Assembly (NCBI RefSeq): GCF_023638035.1
Contig: NZ_JAKRVX010000001.1
Location: 310,001 to 374,000, forward strand
Reading direction: 5' to 3'
Length of the DNA: 64,000 bases
Source: Natronocalculus amylovorans
GTDB lineage: Archaea > Halobacteriota > Halobacteria > Halobacteriales > Haloferacaceae
Shown: one piece after another, positions 7,537 to 16,743 of the stretch
Position numbering within the stretch: the first letter of the stretch is position 1
Layout: each line of letters starts with the position of its first letter
Made by a program: the position numbers and the translations under genes
The notes under the pieces: model-generated
The model's database searches: none
What the model was told of the DNA's origin: nothing
What the model saw: the letters and a program-made list of their open reading frames with translations, nothing else

Positions 7537-9048
7537 TCAAAAGATAACTGGTACCCACAGATACGCAAGCGCCGCTACCAACATGATTGCGAGGAGGTTC
7601 AGCCAGACACCAATCTGAACCATATCAGGAATCGTTAGATACCCGCTCCCAAAGACGATCGCATTCGGAGGGGTCGCCACAGGGAGCATGAACGCAAACG
7701 ACGCAGAGAGTGCAGTTAGCGCCATCAGCTGAATCGGATCAATTCCAAGTGTCAGTCCCAAGCTAATCATAATTGGCATAAACACGGTTGCCGTTGCAGT
7801 GTTGGAATTTATTTCTGTGAGAAAAACAACAACCGCAGCGAGAAGCACAAACAGCAGCACAACCGGGATATTTGCAAATATCGAGATCGCTTGAGCGATG
7901 CTGTCATCGAGCCCGCTTTGCTGAAACGCATTTGCGATCGAAAATCCGGCACCAAGCAATAAGAGAACACCCCACGGAAGAGCAGAAACAGCGTCCCACT
8001 CAAGAAGGAAGGTTCGTTCTCGAAGGTTGACCGGAACAATAAATAACAAGACACCACCGATGAGCGCAATTGTTGTATCTGTGATCGCTGGAACCTGCGG
8101 TTGCAACACAAACGGTCTAAGTATCCAGCCCGCCGCAACCAGAATAAATACGTACAGAACGCGACGTTCACCCCGTCCAAGTGGGCCCATCTCTGCCAAC
8201 TGTTCCTGAACAGCGTCCGTGATTTCGGTGTCTTCGATCGGCTCTGGGCGAAAGAGTGCGATCAAAAGCACCCATGTGAGGAGCAAAAACACAGCCGAAG
8301 CAGGAAGTGCAAACAGCATCCACGTAAGAAATCCGATTTCAATTCCAAGATTTGACGATGCAACCCCCGCAAAAACCGCGTTTGGTGGGCTACCGATAAG
8401 CGTCGCCGCACCACCGATCGAAGCACTGTACGCAATTGCAAGCATCAATGCGATGCCAAAATTTGATCGCGGAAGTGACTTCGCATCGGGCACGTCATCG
8501 GTGGGCGCTGCTCCAGTGGTTGCGTGTTGCATTGACGTAAACTGAGCAACAACTGCAACACCGATAGGAACCATCATCATCGCCGTTGCAGTGTTTGAGA
8601 TCCACATCGACAACGACGCGGTGGCGAGCATGAAGCCAAACAGCAGCCGGTTGGGGCTCACACCAACACGCGCAACGATCGAGAGCGCGATACGCTGATG
8701 GAGGTTCCACTCCTCGATTGCAAGTGCGAGCAAGAATCCACCAAGCAAGAGGAAAATAATTGGATCTGCGTATGGTGCTGTTGCTTCGGATACGGAGACC
8801 GCACCTGAGAGGCTAAACAGAACAATCGGCAACAGGCTTGTTACTGGTATTGGAACTGCTTCCGTCATCCACCAGATCGCAATCCATGCGGTGCCTGCGA
8901 GGACTGCATTCGCAGTAGTCGGAAGGAAAAATGGCTCAAAGATAGAGACCAGCCCAAATACAAGTGGCCCTGAGAGCAAGCCGATCGTCTCTCGTCTCAA
9001 GAGTGGTGGCGCATCGTCGCGTTCCGGTTGATCCTCCGGAAACTCCAT
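7537..9048 (-). CDS. DASS (SLC13-type) dicarboxylate/anion symporter
   Basis: This integral membrane protein of 503 residues has about 11-13 hydrophobic helices. Two internal repeats carry the SNT-type motif: WISNTATAMMMVPI in the first half and EINSNTATATVFMPI in the second, with TPPNAIVFGSGYL and GSPPNAVFAGV hairpin segments. These are hallmarks of the divalent anion:Na+ symporter family (SLC13, CitT, VcINDY), which imports di- or tricarboxylates, sulfate or phosphate with sodium. MTEAVPIPVTSLLPIVLF near the start is also diagnostic. The ATG at 9048 is chosen over one nine codons upstream. The substrate is not determinable; C4-dicarboxylates are the usual choice. Confidence 0.85.
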   Translation of the reverse strand: MEFPEDQPERDDAPPLLRRETIGLLSGPLVFGLVSIFEPFFLPTTANAVLAGTAWIAIWWMTEAVPIPVTSLLPIVLFSLSGAVSVSEATAPYADPIIFLLLGGFLLALAIEEWNLHQRIALSIVARVGVSPNRLLFGFMLATASLSMWISNTATAMMMVPIGVAVVAQFTSMQHATTGAAPTDDVPDAKSLPRSNFGIALMLAIAYSASIGGAATLIGSPPNAVFAGVASSNLGIEIGFLTWMLFALPASAVFLLLTWVLLIALFRPEPIEDTEITDAVQEQLAEMGPLGRGERRVLYVFILVAAGWILRPFVLQPQVPAITDTTIALIGGVLLFIVPVNLRERTFLLEWDAVSALPWGVLLLLGAGFSIANAFQQSGLDDSIAQAISIFANIPVVLLFVLLAAVVVFLTEINSNTATATVFMPIMISLGLTLGIDPIQLMALTALSASFAFMLPVATPPNAIVFGSGYLTIPDMVQIGVWLNLLAIMLVAALAYLWVPVIF

Positions 9049-9300
9049 TGTAGAGCAACAGAGAGACTGCCCCAAAGGTATGGTCTTGCTTCCAAGCAGC
9101 GAACAGCAGCGGACGAAACTATGCGTGACAAGTCACCAGTAAACTTCGATATGAGAATCAGAGTGTAGAGATAAGTCCGGGTTATTTTGTGACAAGTAGC
9201 AAATAATATGGGTAATAGTATCGTGATTTTGGGTATTATTCCGACAAAGAAGTACGCAAAGCCAAACAGCTAAGTAGTGGTATGACATAGCGTATCATGT

Positions 9301-9480
9301 ATGGCTTCAGCACCGCACTCTGACGACGCGTTGTTCGACGACTTCCTTGAAACAAACGGGCACCAGATGACAACAACCCGATGGGAGTATTCGTATAACA
9401 AAAAGCAGTGTCCTGAGTGTGGCGGGATTCACAGCGAAGATGCGCGAACATGTACTGTCTGTGGGTGGAAACCAGTATAG
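9301..9480 (+). CDS. Zinc-finger mini-protein (HVO_0416-like family)
   Basis: A 59-codon frame encodes a tiny protein with an acidic N terminus (SDDALFDDFLETNG), a WEYSYNKKQ linker and a zinc ribbon: C37-x-x-C40 (CPECGG) and C51-x-x-C54 (CTVCGW). Haloarchaea carry dozens of such single zinc-finger proteins. The layout DDFLETNGH...W...YNKKQCPECG matches one I recall as the HVO_0416 family. The role is unknown; these proteins are often regulatory or protein-protein adaptors. The ATG at 9301 gives the full conserved N terminus. It lies about 100 bases before the helicase gene on the same strand. Confidence 0.75.
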   Translation: MASAPHSDDALFDDFLETNGHQMTTTRWEYSYNKKQCPECGGIHSEDARTCTVCGWKPV

Positions 9481-9577
9481 GGGTATCCACGTTCGATCGC
9501 TCTGGTAAGTAGTTCATTGTTTTTTTCGTGGTTTGTATTCAGATTGCTTATGATGCTGTAGTGCATGTATGTGTATA

Positions 9578-11428
9578 ATGAGCACTAGCGATGTGACGGT
9601 TACCCGGCTGTTTGGTGGTCCTGGCAGCGGGAAAACCACTGCACTCCTCGACCGGGTTGATTCGATTTTAGAAGAAGAAGAGGTCACGATTCGCGATATT
9701 CTTGTTGTTTCCTATACTCGTGCTGCGGCGGCGGAGATTCGTGAGCGGCTCGCAGAGCGGATCGACACAACACCACGTGCACTGCAGGGGAGCGTCTGTA
9801 CGATGCACGCAAAAGCGTATGAGCTGTTGAATCTCTCACGCGGCGACGTGGTGAGCGAATCAAACAAAGAGGAGTTCTGCAAAGATTACGGCCTTGAATA
9901 TGAGGACGAGTACAAAAGTGGTGGTCGGCGAACATCGCGATCGACCACGATCGGAAACAAAATCATCGCGACAAGTCAGTGGCTCCAGCGGACACGTCGG
10001 GAGGTTGCAGATTGGTACGATGTTCCCTTCCAGTGGAATGTTGAAGAGGTTCGGCTTCCACCGGAGATTGATCCACATGCACAAGAAGGGAACAAGTACA
10101 CGCCAACATGGACATCTGACGACGATCGAGTTGACATTCCAGAAGCGATTCGCGCATGGCGTGCATACAAGGGCGAACATAACCTCGTCGGTTTCGCCGA
10201 TATGCTTGAGCGTGTTAAACAGCGATCGCTCCTGCCAAACGTTGAGTATCTGATCATCGACGAGTTTCAGGATATTACAACCCTGCAGTACGATGTCTAT
10301 CAAGAGTGGAAGCCGCACATGAAAAAAGTCCTCATCGCAGGGGACGACGACCAGGTTGTTTACGCGTGGCAAGGTGCGGACCCAGACATCCTATTGGACA
10401 CGGAACGGGACGAAGATGAAATTCTGCCGAACTCCTACCGCCTTCCGTCAAAGATTCTCAATGTGGTAAACCATGAGATCAGACATATCGAAAAGCGTCA
10501 AGAGAAAGATCTGAAGCCACGAAAAGAAGGAGGTGTCGTAGAAGGTATTCAGAACCCCTCGATATTGGAGCTTGTTCGGAATGTTCGTTACACTGTCGAT
10601 GAGGATAGCGGGAGTGTCATGCTGCTGTTCCGTGCACGATACCAACTGTTCCAATTCATCGAGGAGTTTGTTGATCAAGGAATTCCATTTAAATCACTTA
10701 CCGATCAACGGCTGTGGACCGATCGGTTGACAGACTATGTTCGGGCGGTTGAAGCCTACAGCGAAGATGAGGAACTCACGCTCCTGCAAGGGCGACGATT
10801 GGCAGATATGCTTCAATCTTCAGCGTTTGGAACGAATGAGAGAGAGGAGTTCTATGACTTCCTTGATGAGACAGAAGAAAATGCGGAGACAGAGAATATC
10901 GTAGAGATACCGCTCGCACCGGACGATGTGAGGCGGTTTGCACCGTTTATGCCCGGGCCAGCGTCGGCAAGCGATATGGTTCGAAAGGTTACCAACTTCC
11001 AGCGAAAATCAATTAAATCGTATTTCAGTGGTGACTATGCAGGCTTGGATCCAAATACGGTTCGTGTAGGGACGATCCACTCCGCAAAAGGTCGCGAAGC
11101 AGACCACGTCTTCGTTGGGACCGATCTGACTGAGAAGGTCGTTGAGCAGATGGCGGCGACGATCAGCGGCCACGAAGAGGACGAAGAAAGTGAGTTTACG
11201 AAGCGAACCGATCCTGTTCCAGTGCTAACCGACAACGAGCGGCGTGTTTTCTACGTCGGAATGTCTCGTGCCCGTGAGCGGTTAGTCTTGATGGAGAACC
11301 TGATCAGCGGCGCACCAACACTCCCGATTAGCGTCCTCTTGCACAACGAGATTCGAGATGAACCTGTCGAGGAGCTGCTCGAAGCGGCACAAGAGCCACC
11401 TGCGGATGCACTTGAACCGGAGCCGTGA
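9578..11428 (+). CDS. UvrD/Rep-type superfamily 1 DNA helicase
   Basis: This 616-residue SF1A helicase has all motifs in order: I GGPGSGKTT (13-21), Ia SYTRAAAAEI, II DEFQDI, III AGDDDQVVYAWQGAD, IV LFRARYQL, V VGTIHSAKGREADHVF, VI FYVGMSRARERL. At about 620 residues it is compact and lacks the long C-terminal extension of bacterial UvrD or PcrA. It would unwind DNA 3' to 5' in repair or replication restart. ATGs at 9569 and 9578 are both possible; the second is chosen because a TATA-like GCTTATGAT lies about 28 bases before it. Its stop codon overlaps the GTG start of the M24 peptidase gene by four bases. Confidence 0.88.
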   Translation: MSTSDVTVTRLFGGPGSGKTTALLDRVDSILEEEEVTIRDILVVSYTRAAAAEIRERLAERIDTTPRALQGSVCTMHAKAYELLNLSRGDVVSESNKEEFCKDYGLEYEDEYKSGGRRTSRSTTIGNKIIATSQWLQRTRREVADWYDVPFQWNVEEVRLPPEIDPHAQEGNKYTPTWTSDDDRVDIPEAIRAWRAYKGEHNLVGFADMLERVKQRSLLPNVEYLIIDEFQDITTLQYDVYQEWKPHMKKVLIAGDDDQVVYAWQGADPDILLDTERDEDEILPNSYRLPSKILNVVNHEIRHIEKRQEKDLKPRKEGGVVEGIQNPSILELVRNVRYTVDEDSGSVMLLFRARYQLFQFIEEFVDQGIPFKSLTDQRLWTDRLTDYVRAVEAYSEDEELTLLQGRRLADMLQSSAFGTNEREEFYDFLDETEENAETENIVEIPLAPDDVRRFAPFMPGPASASDMVRKVTNFQRKSIKSYFSGDYAGLDPNTVRVGTIHSAKGREADHVFVGTDLTEKVVEQMAATISGHEEDEESEFTKRTDPVPVLTDNERRVFYVGMSRARERLVLMENLISGAPTLPISVLLHNEIRDEPVEELLEAAQEPPADALEPEP

Positions 11429-12642
11429 AAACAACACAACCCACAACACCGGATCCGGGTTCGCCTCCAGCAACATCGCTCGAGTTTTTTAATACAGTGC
11501 TTGCTGACACAGATGCAGACGGCTTTGTTCATGTTGGCGATCGGTTCGATGATGAGCTTCGATACCTCACCCGGTTCTCAGGGCCCGATCGGCCGTACGC
11601 ATTTGTATATACCGGGTCGGAAGCGACCGCAACGCTCTGTGCACCGAGACTGTTCCACGAACAGGCACAGACTGAGTTTATCGATCGCGCAAGCGATACA
11701 ACCCATCGGCAGGTTCGCACAGAACAAGTTGGGGAGCCAGCAGGGATTCGTGCAGTATCGACGCTCCAAGCAGCGGGCATTTCTGACGGCACGATTCTAG
11801 TTCCACAACAGATCCCACACGATGCAGCGCTCTATCTGGAGCAAGCAGGCTACGAACTCCGATCGACAGATGCAGTAACAGTTCAGCGACAGCAGAAAAC
11901 GCCTGCTGAGATCGGTTGCCTCCGGTGTGTCCAACAGGTGACCGCTGCTGGAATGGCCCAGGCAGAGAAGATCCTCGCAGAGAGCACAGAAAAAAATGGA
12001 GTGCTTCGGTGGAGCGGAGCCGCACTTACGACTGAAGTGCTCCGAAGGCAAATCAATGCAATTCTCGCACAAGATGGTGTTCAGCCGGCAGGAAATACGG
12101 TGATTGGTGCTGGATCGTCTGCTGCAGATCTTCATTTTACGGGTGTTGAAGAGATTAATGCAGGTGAAACGGTGTTGATCGATATATCGCCACGAGGTCC
12201 ACACGGCTACTATGGCGATATGACGCGTACGTTTGTTGTGGAGGGTGACGGTGGATGGGAACGAAGGGCATATGTCGCAGTTGAGGCAGCTCTTGATGCC
12301 GCACTCCGACAGCTTGCGCCGGGAGTTGATGCAGCAACGGTCCATGAAGAAGCAGCTGCGGAGATCGGTGCATATGGTTTTCCGATGGTCGCCGAGGAAG
12401 GAGAAATCGGATTTACTCACGGAACAGGGCATGGCGTTGGGTTGAGCCTCCATGAGCCCCCGATTCTCTCCCGAGAAACACCGCTTGAGTCAGGGATGGT
12501 CGTTACCGTGGAACCGGGAGTGTACGATCCCGATCGCGGTGGGGTGAGGCTTGAAGAGCTCGTCCTGATCACAGCTGCGGAGCCAGGGTATGAGATACTT
12601 GCACCGTATCCTCGATCAATTACACCGACACACAGCCGGTAG
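11425..12642 (+). CDS. M24 family metallopeptidase (Xaa-Pro aminopeptidase-like)
   Basis: This 405-residue protein has a creatinase-type N-terminal domain (about 1-165) and a pita-bread C-terminal domain. The five metal ligands are visible: D in VLIDISPRG, D in GDMTRTF, H in HGTGHGVG, E in TVEPGVY, and E in GVRLEELVL. It should cleave peptides with proline in the second position, or a related substrate. The GTG start overlaps the helicase stop (GTGA), indicating translational coupling, although no functional link between the two is known. It is cytosolic with no signal peptide. Confidence 0.85.
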   Translation: MKTTQPTTPDPGSPPATSLEFFNTVLADTDADGFVHVGDRFDDELRYLTRFSGPDRPYAFVYTGSEATATLCAPRLFHEQAQTEFIDRASDTTHRQVRTEQVGEPAGIRAVSTLQAAGISDGTILVPQQIPHDAALYLEQAGYELRSTDAVTVQRQQKTPAEIGCLRCVQQVTAAGMAQAEKILAESTEKNGVLRWSGAALTTEVLRRQINAILAQDGVQPAGNTVIGAGSSAADLHFTGVEEINAGETVLIDISPRGPHGYYGDMTRTFVVEGDGGWERRAYVAVEAALDAALRQLAPGVDAATVHEEAAAEIGAYGFPMVAEEGEIGFTHGTGHGVGLSLHEPPILSRETPLESGMVVTVEPGVYDPDRGGVRLEELVLITAAEPGYEILAPYPRSITPTHSR

Positions 12643-12653
12643 GATGCTACAAC

Positions 12654-13580
12654 TCAATTATCTGCGTGTCCAGCGACAACATTCTCTTTTCCGTCGTCGG
12701 AGACCGTTTTGAACTGTCGGCGCTCCGGAGATTTGATCGTATATGCAAGTAAGCTGGAAAATCCGTTCGGACCGGGATGGAGTCCCAGTCCGCTTCCTGC
12801 TCCAACAAGGCCAGGTGGCTCCGTTCCAATTCGATCGCGCCACCATGCATCCTCAAAAAAGAGGCTCACAATCTCTTGATGTTTTGCTTCGTGAGTGAAC
12901 AGGTAGCGTCCGGTCTGGAGGTGAGGCCACAAATATTCGATCGCAGTCTCTGCGGACGATCGAAGCCCAACGTCGACAAACGCAACGACAACAGGGTCCG
13001 TAAACGCGGGCATACTCTCCTCAAAGTACCCAACTTCGAATCGACAGGCGTCAATGTTACCGTACTGTTGGATGTTCGCTTGAACCTCAGCAAGTGTACC
13101 TTGCCACGCATCTGCATCATATGTGTGGACCGATTCAGAGGCCAAGAGCAGATGTTCTCTGTCTCTATCATCTGGATCAGGCATCCCCTCAAATGAGTCA
13201 AAGACAACAAGTTCACGGCCGCAGAGTGCAGCAACAAGCGAGAGATTTGCGGTGCTGCCACCCTTGTATGCCCCACATTCGACAAGAACACCATCCTCCT
13301 CAACTGGGACGGTGAACGCTTTTGTCGCAATAATGAGATGCTCAACAAACGATGAGCCGGTTGGGATTCGCCGGTTGTTTCGGAGCATTGTAACTCCGAG
13401 TCGTAGCTTGTCTCGAAGCCCAATCCCGTACTCTCGGCCTGTTTTTGGTGCAAAATACTCGCTCAAGACGATCGGCAAACTAAGCACAAGAATTGAGAGG
13501 CGGTACACCCGTGCAACGCTATGTGCAAGTCGGTGCGATCGCGAGGTGTCTTGCTCAGTGGTGGAATGTTCAACTGCCAT
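12654..13580 (-). CDS. TylF/MycF-like SAM-dependent methyltransferase with altered metal site
   Basis: This 308-residue protein has the class I methyltransferase glycine loop VLVECGAYKGGSTANLS (98-114) and the next strand FDSFEGMPDPDDRD (127-140). Both match macrocin O-methyltransferase (TylF), which methylates sugar hydroxyls. Where TylF proteins carry metal-binding DGD and DD-Y motifs, this one reads VDVGLRSS and FTHEAKHQEI, so the canonical magnesium site appears changed. The N terminus has one hydrophobic stretch (LSILVLSLPIVLSEYF). The ATG at 13580 is preferred to 13616. The neighbouring GNAT gene lies 89 bases upstream on the same strand. The substrate could be a glycan or surface sugar. 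Confidence 0.7.
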   Translation of the reverse strand: MAVEHSTTEQDTSRSHRLAHSVARVYRLSILVLSLPIVLSEYFAPKTGREYGIGLRDKLRLGVTMLRNNRRIPTGSSFVEHLIIATKAFTVPVEEDGVLVECGAYKGGSTANLSLVAALCGRELVVFDSFEGMPDPDDRDREHLLLASESVHTYDADAWQGTLAEVQANIQQYGNIDACRFEVGYFEESMPAFTDPVVVAFVDVGLRSSAETAIEYLWPHLQTGRYLFTHEAKHQEIVSLFFEDAWWRDRIGTEPPGLVGAGSGLGLHPGPNGFSSLLAYTIKSPERRQFKTVSDDGKENVVAGHADN

Positions 13581-13669
13581 TATCCATGTCGGTGCTGCGA
13601 ATGGCTTTGTTAGCACTCACATTCGGACGAATAAGCACTCCCCAACCGAGAGAAAGCGGAAAAAACACG

Positions 13670-14797
13670 TTACGATGTATCCCATTCAATGAATGTTTGG
13701 CGCCACTGTGTGGGATCATCAATTGGCCGATTGCCATACCGCCATGCGTTTTCGTCTGCTGGATCGCCGTTTGGCCGTGTCACAAGGGCAGTGCTGTATC
13801 GGCTAAAGTATGACAGTGGCAATCGATCGTTGCTCATGAATCCAAATGCATTAAGCAGCTCTTTTGGAAGCGTGTTACCAACCGTTGCAAACAGGTCTGT
13901 CTGTTGGTGATCTGTAATGACACGTTTGACTGCTCCCTTGAGTGCCATCTGCCACCTATCGTCGCCCGAAAACGGGAGGACGTCAACTATCTGTGTAAGC
14001 ACCGCGCCGTTTGTGAGCGTCCGTGTCCGAATAACAACGGCAACGGTACAGCTGTCAGACGCTGCAAAGTAGGTTTCTCTGCTCCAGACAGGACTGGACA
14101 GCCTCCATCTAAGGAACTGCTCCGATCGGTGTGCATGGAACGCCGTTGGAATATTTCGTCGGTAGAGTGTTGCGAGGCGTTTGTATGGAACTCCCTCAAT
14201 TCGGCGAACAGAGACAGCAGAGTTCACAGAGGTTCGCTTACTCCGAAACTGTTGACGGAGCGTTAATGCAGGATTAAGCAGCGTTTTCCCGATCTTTGAA
14301 GGGAGCGACCCGTTTCCATATCCGGTTGTCGATCGCAACAGAAAGTGTGTAACCGCTGGTGAGACAGTGTGCCAGCCCAGCGATTCATATCCCGGGCGAG
14401 CATACTCGTTTGGGTAATTGAAGTAGAAATCCGGCTCTGTCCCTGCATACTCAGTGAGGGCAAACTCAGTCATCGAACTGAAGATGCCATTTCGCCGGTG
14501 ATCTGGATGGACTGAGGTGTCTGCGGGTTGGTATCCAATGAAAGTGGACTCTCCTGCTCGGAGCTCAAACACCATGAACGGGCGTGAACCAACAATCTCA
14601 CCATCCTGTTCTGCAACGACGATCGGGACAAAATCGACAAATGGGTTTGAGATATACTTCCACCGGAACCACTCAGGAGACTGTTCTCGGTCCCATACTA
14701 CCGTATCCAACTCCAAAAATGCCTGGAGGTCACCAGATCTGTATGGCCGGATGGTGTACTCCTCCCCAGCGATTGTTTGTGCTACCTGCGATGCCAT
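13670..14797 (-). CDS. GNAT family acetyltransferase, two-domain Eis-like
   Basis: In this 375-residue protein the N-terminal half is a GNAT domain. Typical features are YTIRPYRSGDLQAFLELD at the start, the acetyl-CoA loop segment DTSVHPDHRRNGIFSSM (around 93-109) and YESLGW. The C-terminal half is another GNAT-like or SCP2-like region, as in Eis-type N-acetyltransferases. It is cytosolic. It lies upstream of the TylF-like gene on the same strand with 89 bases between, so the two may be co-expressed. The acceptor substrate is unknown. Confidence 0.72.
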   Translation of the reverse strand: MASQVAQTIAGEEYTIRPYRSGDLQAFLELDTVVWDREQSPEWFRWKYISNPFVDFVPIVVAEQDGEIVGSRPFMVFELRAGESTFIGYQPADTSVHPDHRRNGIFSSMTEFALTEYAGTEPDFYFNYPNEYARPGYESLGWHTVSPAVTHFLLRSTTGYGNGSLPSKIGKTLLNPALTLRQQFRSKRTSVNSAVSVRRIEGVPYKRLATLYRRNIPTAFHAHRSEQFLRWRLSSPVWSRETYFAASDSCTVAVVIRTRTLTNGAVLTQIVDVLPFSGDDRWQMALKGAVKRVITDHQQTDLFATVGNTLPKELLNAFGFMSNDRLPLSYFSRYSTALVTRPNGDPADENAWRYGNRPIDDPTQWRQTFIEWDTS

Positions 14798-14932
14798 TAC
14801 AAAACGCTATACAGCGTTGACCCATTGTTAGTACGGATATAGATCAATCGACAGTACAGTTGAGTGCAACAGTCGCCGGTTTTAGATATATATACTATGT
14901 GATTTAGTTGGTTACTAGTAACTAAATGTCAC

Positions 14933-15208
14933 CTACTCTTTCCGATTTGTGGATTTTTCTTGTTTGGTTGTTGGCTTTTTTTCACCACGAAGTCGCTGTG
15001 GGAGCAGCCCATAGAGAAGCCGTTTTGCAACCGTTCGAGGATCAAGAATATACTGTGGGATAACAACCATTGCAACAGCAACAATAACCATGCCAACACC
15101 GAGTATGGTATCGCCAGCAAGCAGTCTCGTCACACCATAGTTTGCAACAGGGATTGCAAATACGAGTGTCGCCGCGAGACTAATCATATCGATCACCCCG
15201 AGTTTCAT
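14933..15208 (-). CDS. Small haloarchaeal membrane protein
   Basis: This 91-residue protein from the ATG at 15208 has two transmembrane helices (roughly residues 8-26 and 34-53) and a basic, Lys/Arg-rich cytoplasmic tail that includes VAKRLLYGLLPQRLRGEKKP. This resembles short haloarchaeal membrane proteins of unknown function. A longer start at 15229 is possible. It is divergent from riboflavin synthase with about 100 bases between. Confidence 0.65.
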   Translation of the reverse strand: MKLGVIDMISLAATLVFAIPVANYGVTRLLAGDTILGVGMVIVAVAMVVIPQYILDPRTVAKRLLYGLLPQRLRGEKKPTTKQEKSTNRKE

Positions 15209-15312
15209 TGTACTTCCATATCCTCTCAAGCGGGAAAAACTGACCGTCCATAGGGCGGTGTTCCAAAAATGAGAGCCGTAACACGCATTTATCGTGGGCC
15301 GAAAGAGTTCAT

Positions 15313-15924
15313 ATGTTTACTGGAATTGTTGAGACCGCGGGTGAAATTCTATCAGTCGACGATGAGGCTGGCGGACGGAGACTAACAATCAGTGCAGCTG
15401 GGTTGGACGATCTACATCATGGACAATCAATCGCGGTGAGCGGTGTGTGCTTGACTGTCGAGACGTTTGGTGATGAAGCGGCTGAAACGCCGTGGTTTAC
15501 CGTCTTTTTGGCAGCAGAGACTGTTGAAAAAACATATCTCGGAACCGTTGAAGCAGGCGATGTCGTAAATATTGAGCGAGCAATGCCAGCAGATGGCCGG
15601 TTCGATGGGCACGTTGTTCAGGGACATGTGGATACAACAACGACAGTTGAGGCGATCGACCAGGTTGGTGACGACTGGCGGTTTACATTTGTGTTACCGG
15701 CCGGTCATGAGCAGTATATTGTTCATAAGGGTTCCATTTGTGTAGATGGGATCTCGCTCACGGTTGCATCGATCGATCATGACGCAGGAACCTTTGATGT
15801 CGCAATTATTCCGACAACGTACGACATCACCACGCTTGGGGCGAAATCAACTGGTGACCCAGTGCATATTGAAGTTGATGTGATTGCAAAATATGTCGAA
15901 AATATGCTTGACGGATACAACTAG
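15313..15924 (+). CDS. ribE: Riboflavin synthase, alpha chain (bacterial-type)
   Basis: This 203-residue protein is built of two similar lumazine-binding barrels. The first starts at the diagnostic MFTGIVETAG and includes GQSIAVSGVCLTVE; the second contains GRFDGHVVQGHVD and KGSICVDGISLTVAS. It dismutates two 6,7-dimethyl-8-ribityllumazine molecules to riboflavin, as a trimer. This is the bacterial-type enzyme, as in other haloarchaea, and not the unrelated archaeal RibC of methanogens. A TATA-like CATTTATCG is 21-29 bases before the ATG. It is not next to other rib genes in this window. Confidence 0.93.
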   Translation: MFTGIVETAGEILSVDDEAGGRRLTISAAGLDDLHHGQSIAVSGVCLTVETFGDEAAETPWFTVFLAAETVEKTYLGTVEAGDVVNIERAMPADGRFDGHVVQGHVDTTTTVEAIDQVGDDWRFTFVLPAGHEQYIVHKGSICVDGISLTVASIDHDAGTFDVAIIPTTYDITTLGAKSTGDPVHIEVDVIAKYVENMLDGYN

Positions 15925-16306
15925 TCGAAAAGTAGGCCGTTCACCACGATAAACAACAAGACAGGGGCCCCGAATGAATACCGAGGTGAAGTGACATTCA
16001 GCGTGGTGATTGGCGCTTTTTCGAAGCGATTAACGATCGTTTCAAAATACGAAGACACCTCGACTCACAGTTTGAGACGGTTAGTATACTGTGTCAAGGT
16101 ATATACAAATATGTGTGGTTGATAATAAACAGGATATTACGTCGACAGCGTCCAATAAGCATCTCTGTGGAAGAATTAGAAATATTATAGAGGTATGTTT
16201 TCATCATCAGTACCGGCAATTATTGTGGATAGTATATAAACAGCTTCAGATATGAGCCACAACGTGGTACTGTACAACCACCGTATCAGGTAGTGACGTA
16301 TCACCC
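15925..16306. other. Intergenic stretch of about 380 bases
   Basis: No reading frame with coding character was found. The AT-rich second half leads into the HalOD1 gene and includes the TATA-like box at 16232-16239. I see no RNA gene or convincing repeat. Confidence 0.5.
16232..16239 (+). promoter_or_regulatory. Probable TATA box of the HalOD1 gene
   Basis: GTATATAA is the best archaeal TATA match in the intergenic stretch. A start site near 16262 would give an untranslated leader of about 45 bases, which is longer than usual here. Confidence 0.4.
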
Positions 16307-16654
16307 ATGAACGAAACAACTTCTTGGAGTGCGAAGACAGAATCACTTGACGGCATCAATCATCCGCAGCTACGCTCACGATCATTTACTGATCAACCAT
16401 ACCTGACGGTTCACCAATGGGATGGTGTGCAGTCAGTGTGTGAGACGATCGTCAACGCTGTAAGCGCCTATCTAGATGTAGATCCATTAGAGCTACAGCC
16501 GATCGGAGAAGTGATTGATCCAGACGCGGTCAATGAGCTGTTCGGGCCAATCAATCATCTGCCGGGCGCTGACAGATCTACCGGGTACCTCACATTCCAC
16601 TACAGTGGGTGCGAAATTACACTGTTTGCAAGCGGACAGATCGAAGTTTCATAA
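16307..16654 (+). CDS. HalOD1 output domain protein
   Basis: This 115-residue protein consists of a single HalOD1 domain (about 30-112), with SVCETIVNAVSAYLDVDPLE, then LQPIGEVIDPDAVNELF, and a final strand pair FHYSGCEITLFASGQIEV. The domain is specific to haloarchaea and is found alone or behind receiver and PAS domains, where it is thought to be an output module of phosphorelays. It stands alone upstream of uvrA, separated by 89 bases from the mini-ORF there. Partner and signal are unknown. Confidence 0.85.
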   Translation: MNETTSWSAKTESLDGINHPQLRSRSFTDQPYLTVHQWDGVQSVCETIVNAVSAYLDVDPLELQPIGEVIDPDAVNELFGPINHLPGADRSTGYLTFHYSGCEITLFASGQIEVS

Positions 16655-16713
16655 CGATCGCGGGCGGCCGAGATTGATTTTTGCGGTATGTAATAGCATC
16701 ACTCGAACGGGCG

Positions 16714-16721
16714 CGTTAAGT
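16714..16721 (+). promoter_or_regulatory. TATA box for the uvrA transcript
   Basis: CGTTAAGT lies 23-30 bases before the ATG of the mini-ORF at 16744, and 82-89 bases before the uvrA ATG. It therefore predicts that transcription starts at the mini-ORF and not at uvrA. Confidence 0.5.
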
Positions 16722-16743
16722 TCCTCGCGTCCATGATGCTCAT

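Noticed and set aside
15925-16306. A riboswitch or RNA gene after riboflavin synthase
   Set aside because: No FMN-type conserved core and no stable fold seen by eye.
16241-16306. A 12-residue ORF before the HalOD1 gene as another coupled leader
   Set aside because: It ends before the HalOD1 start without overlap and the TATA box is too close to its ATG.
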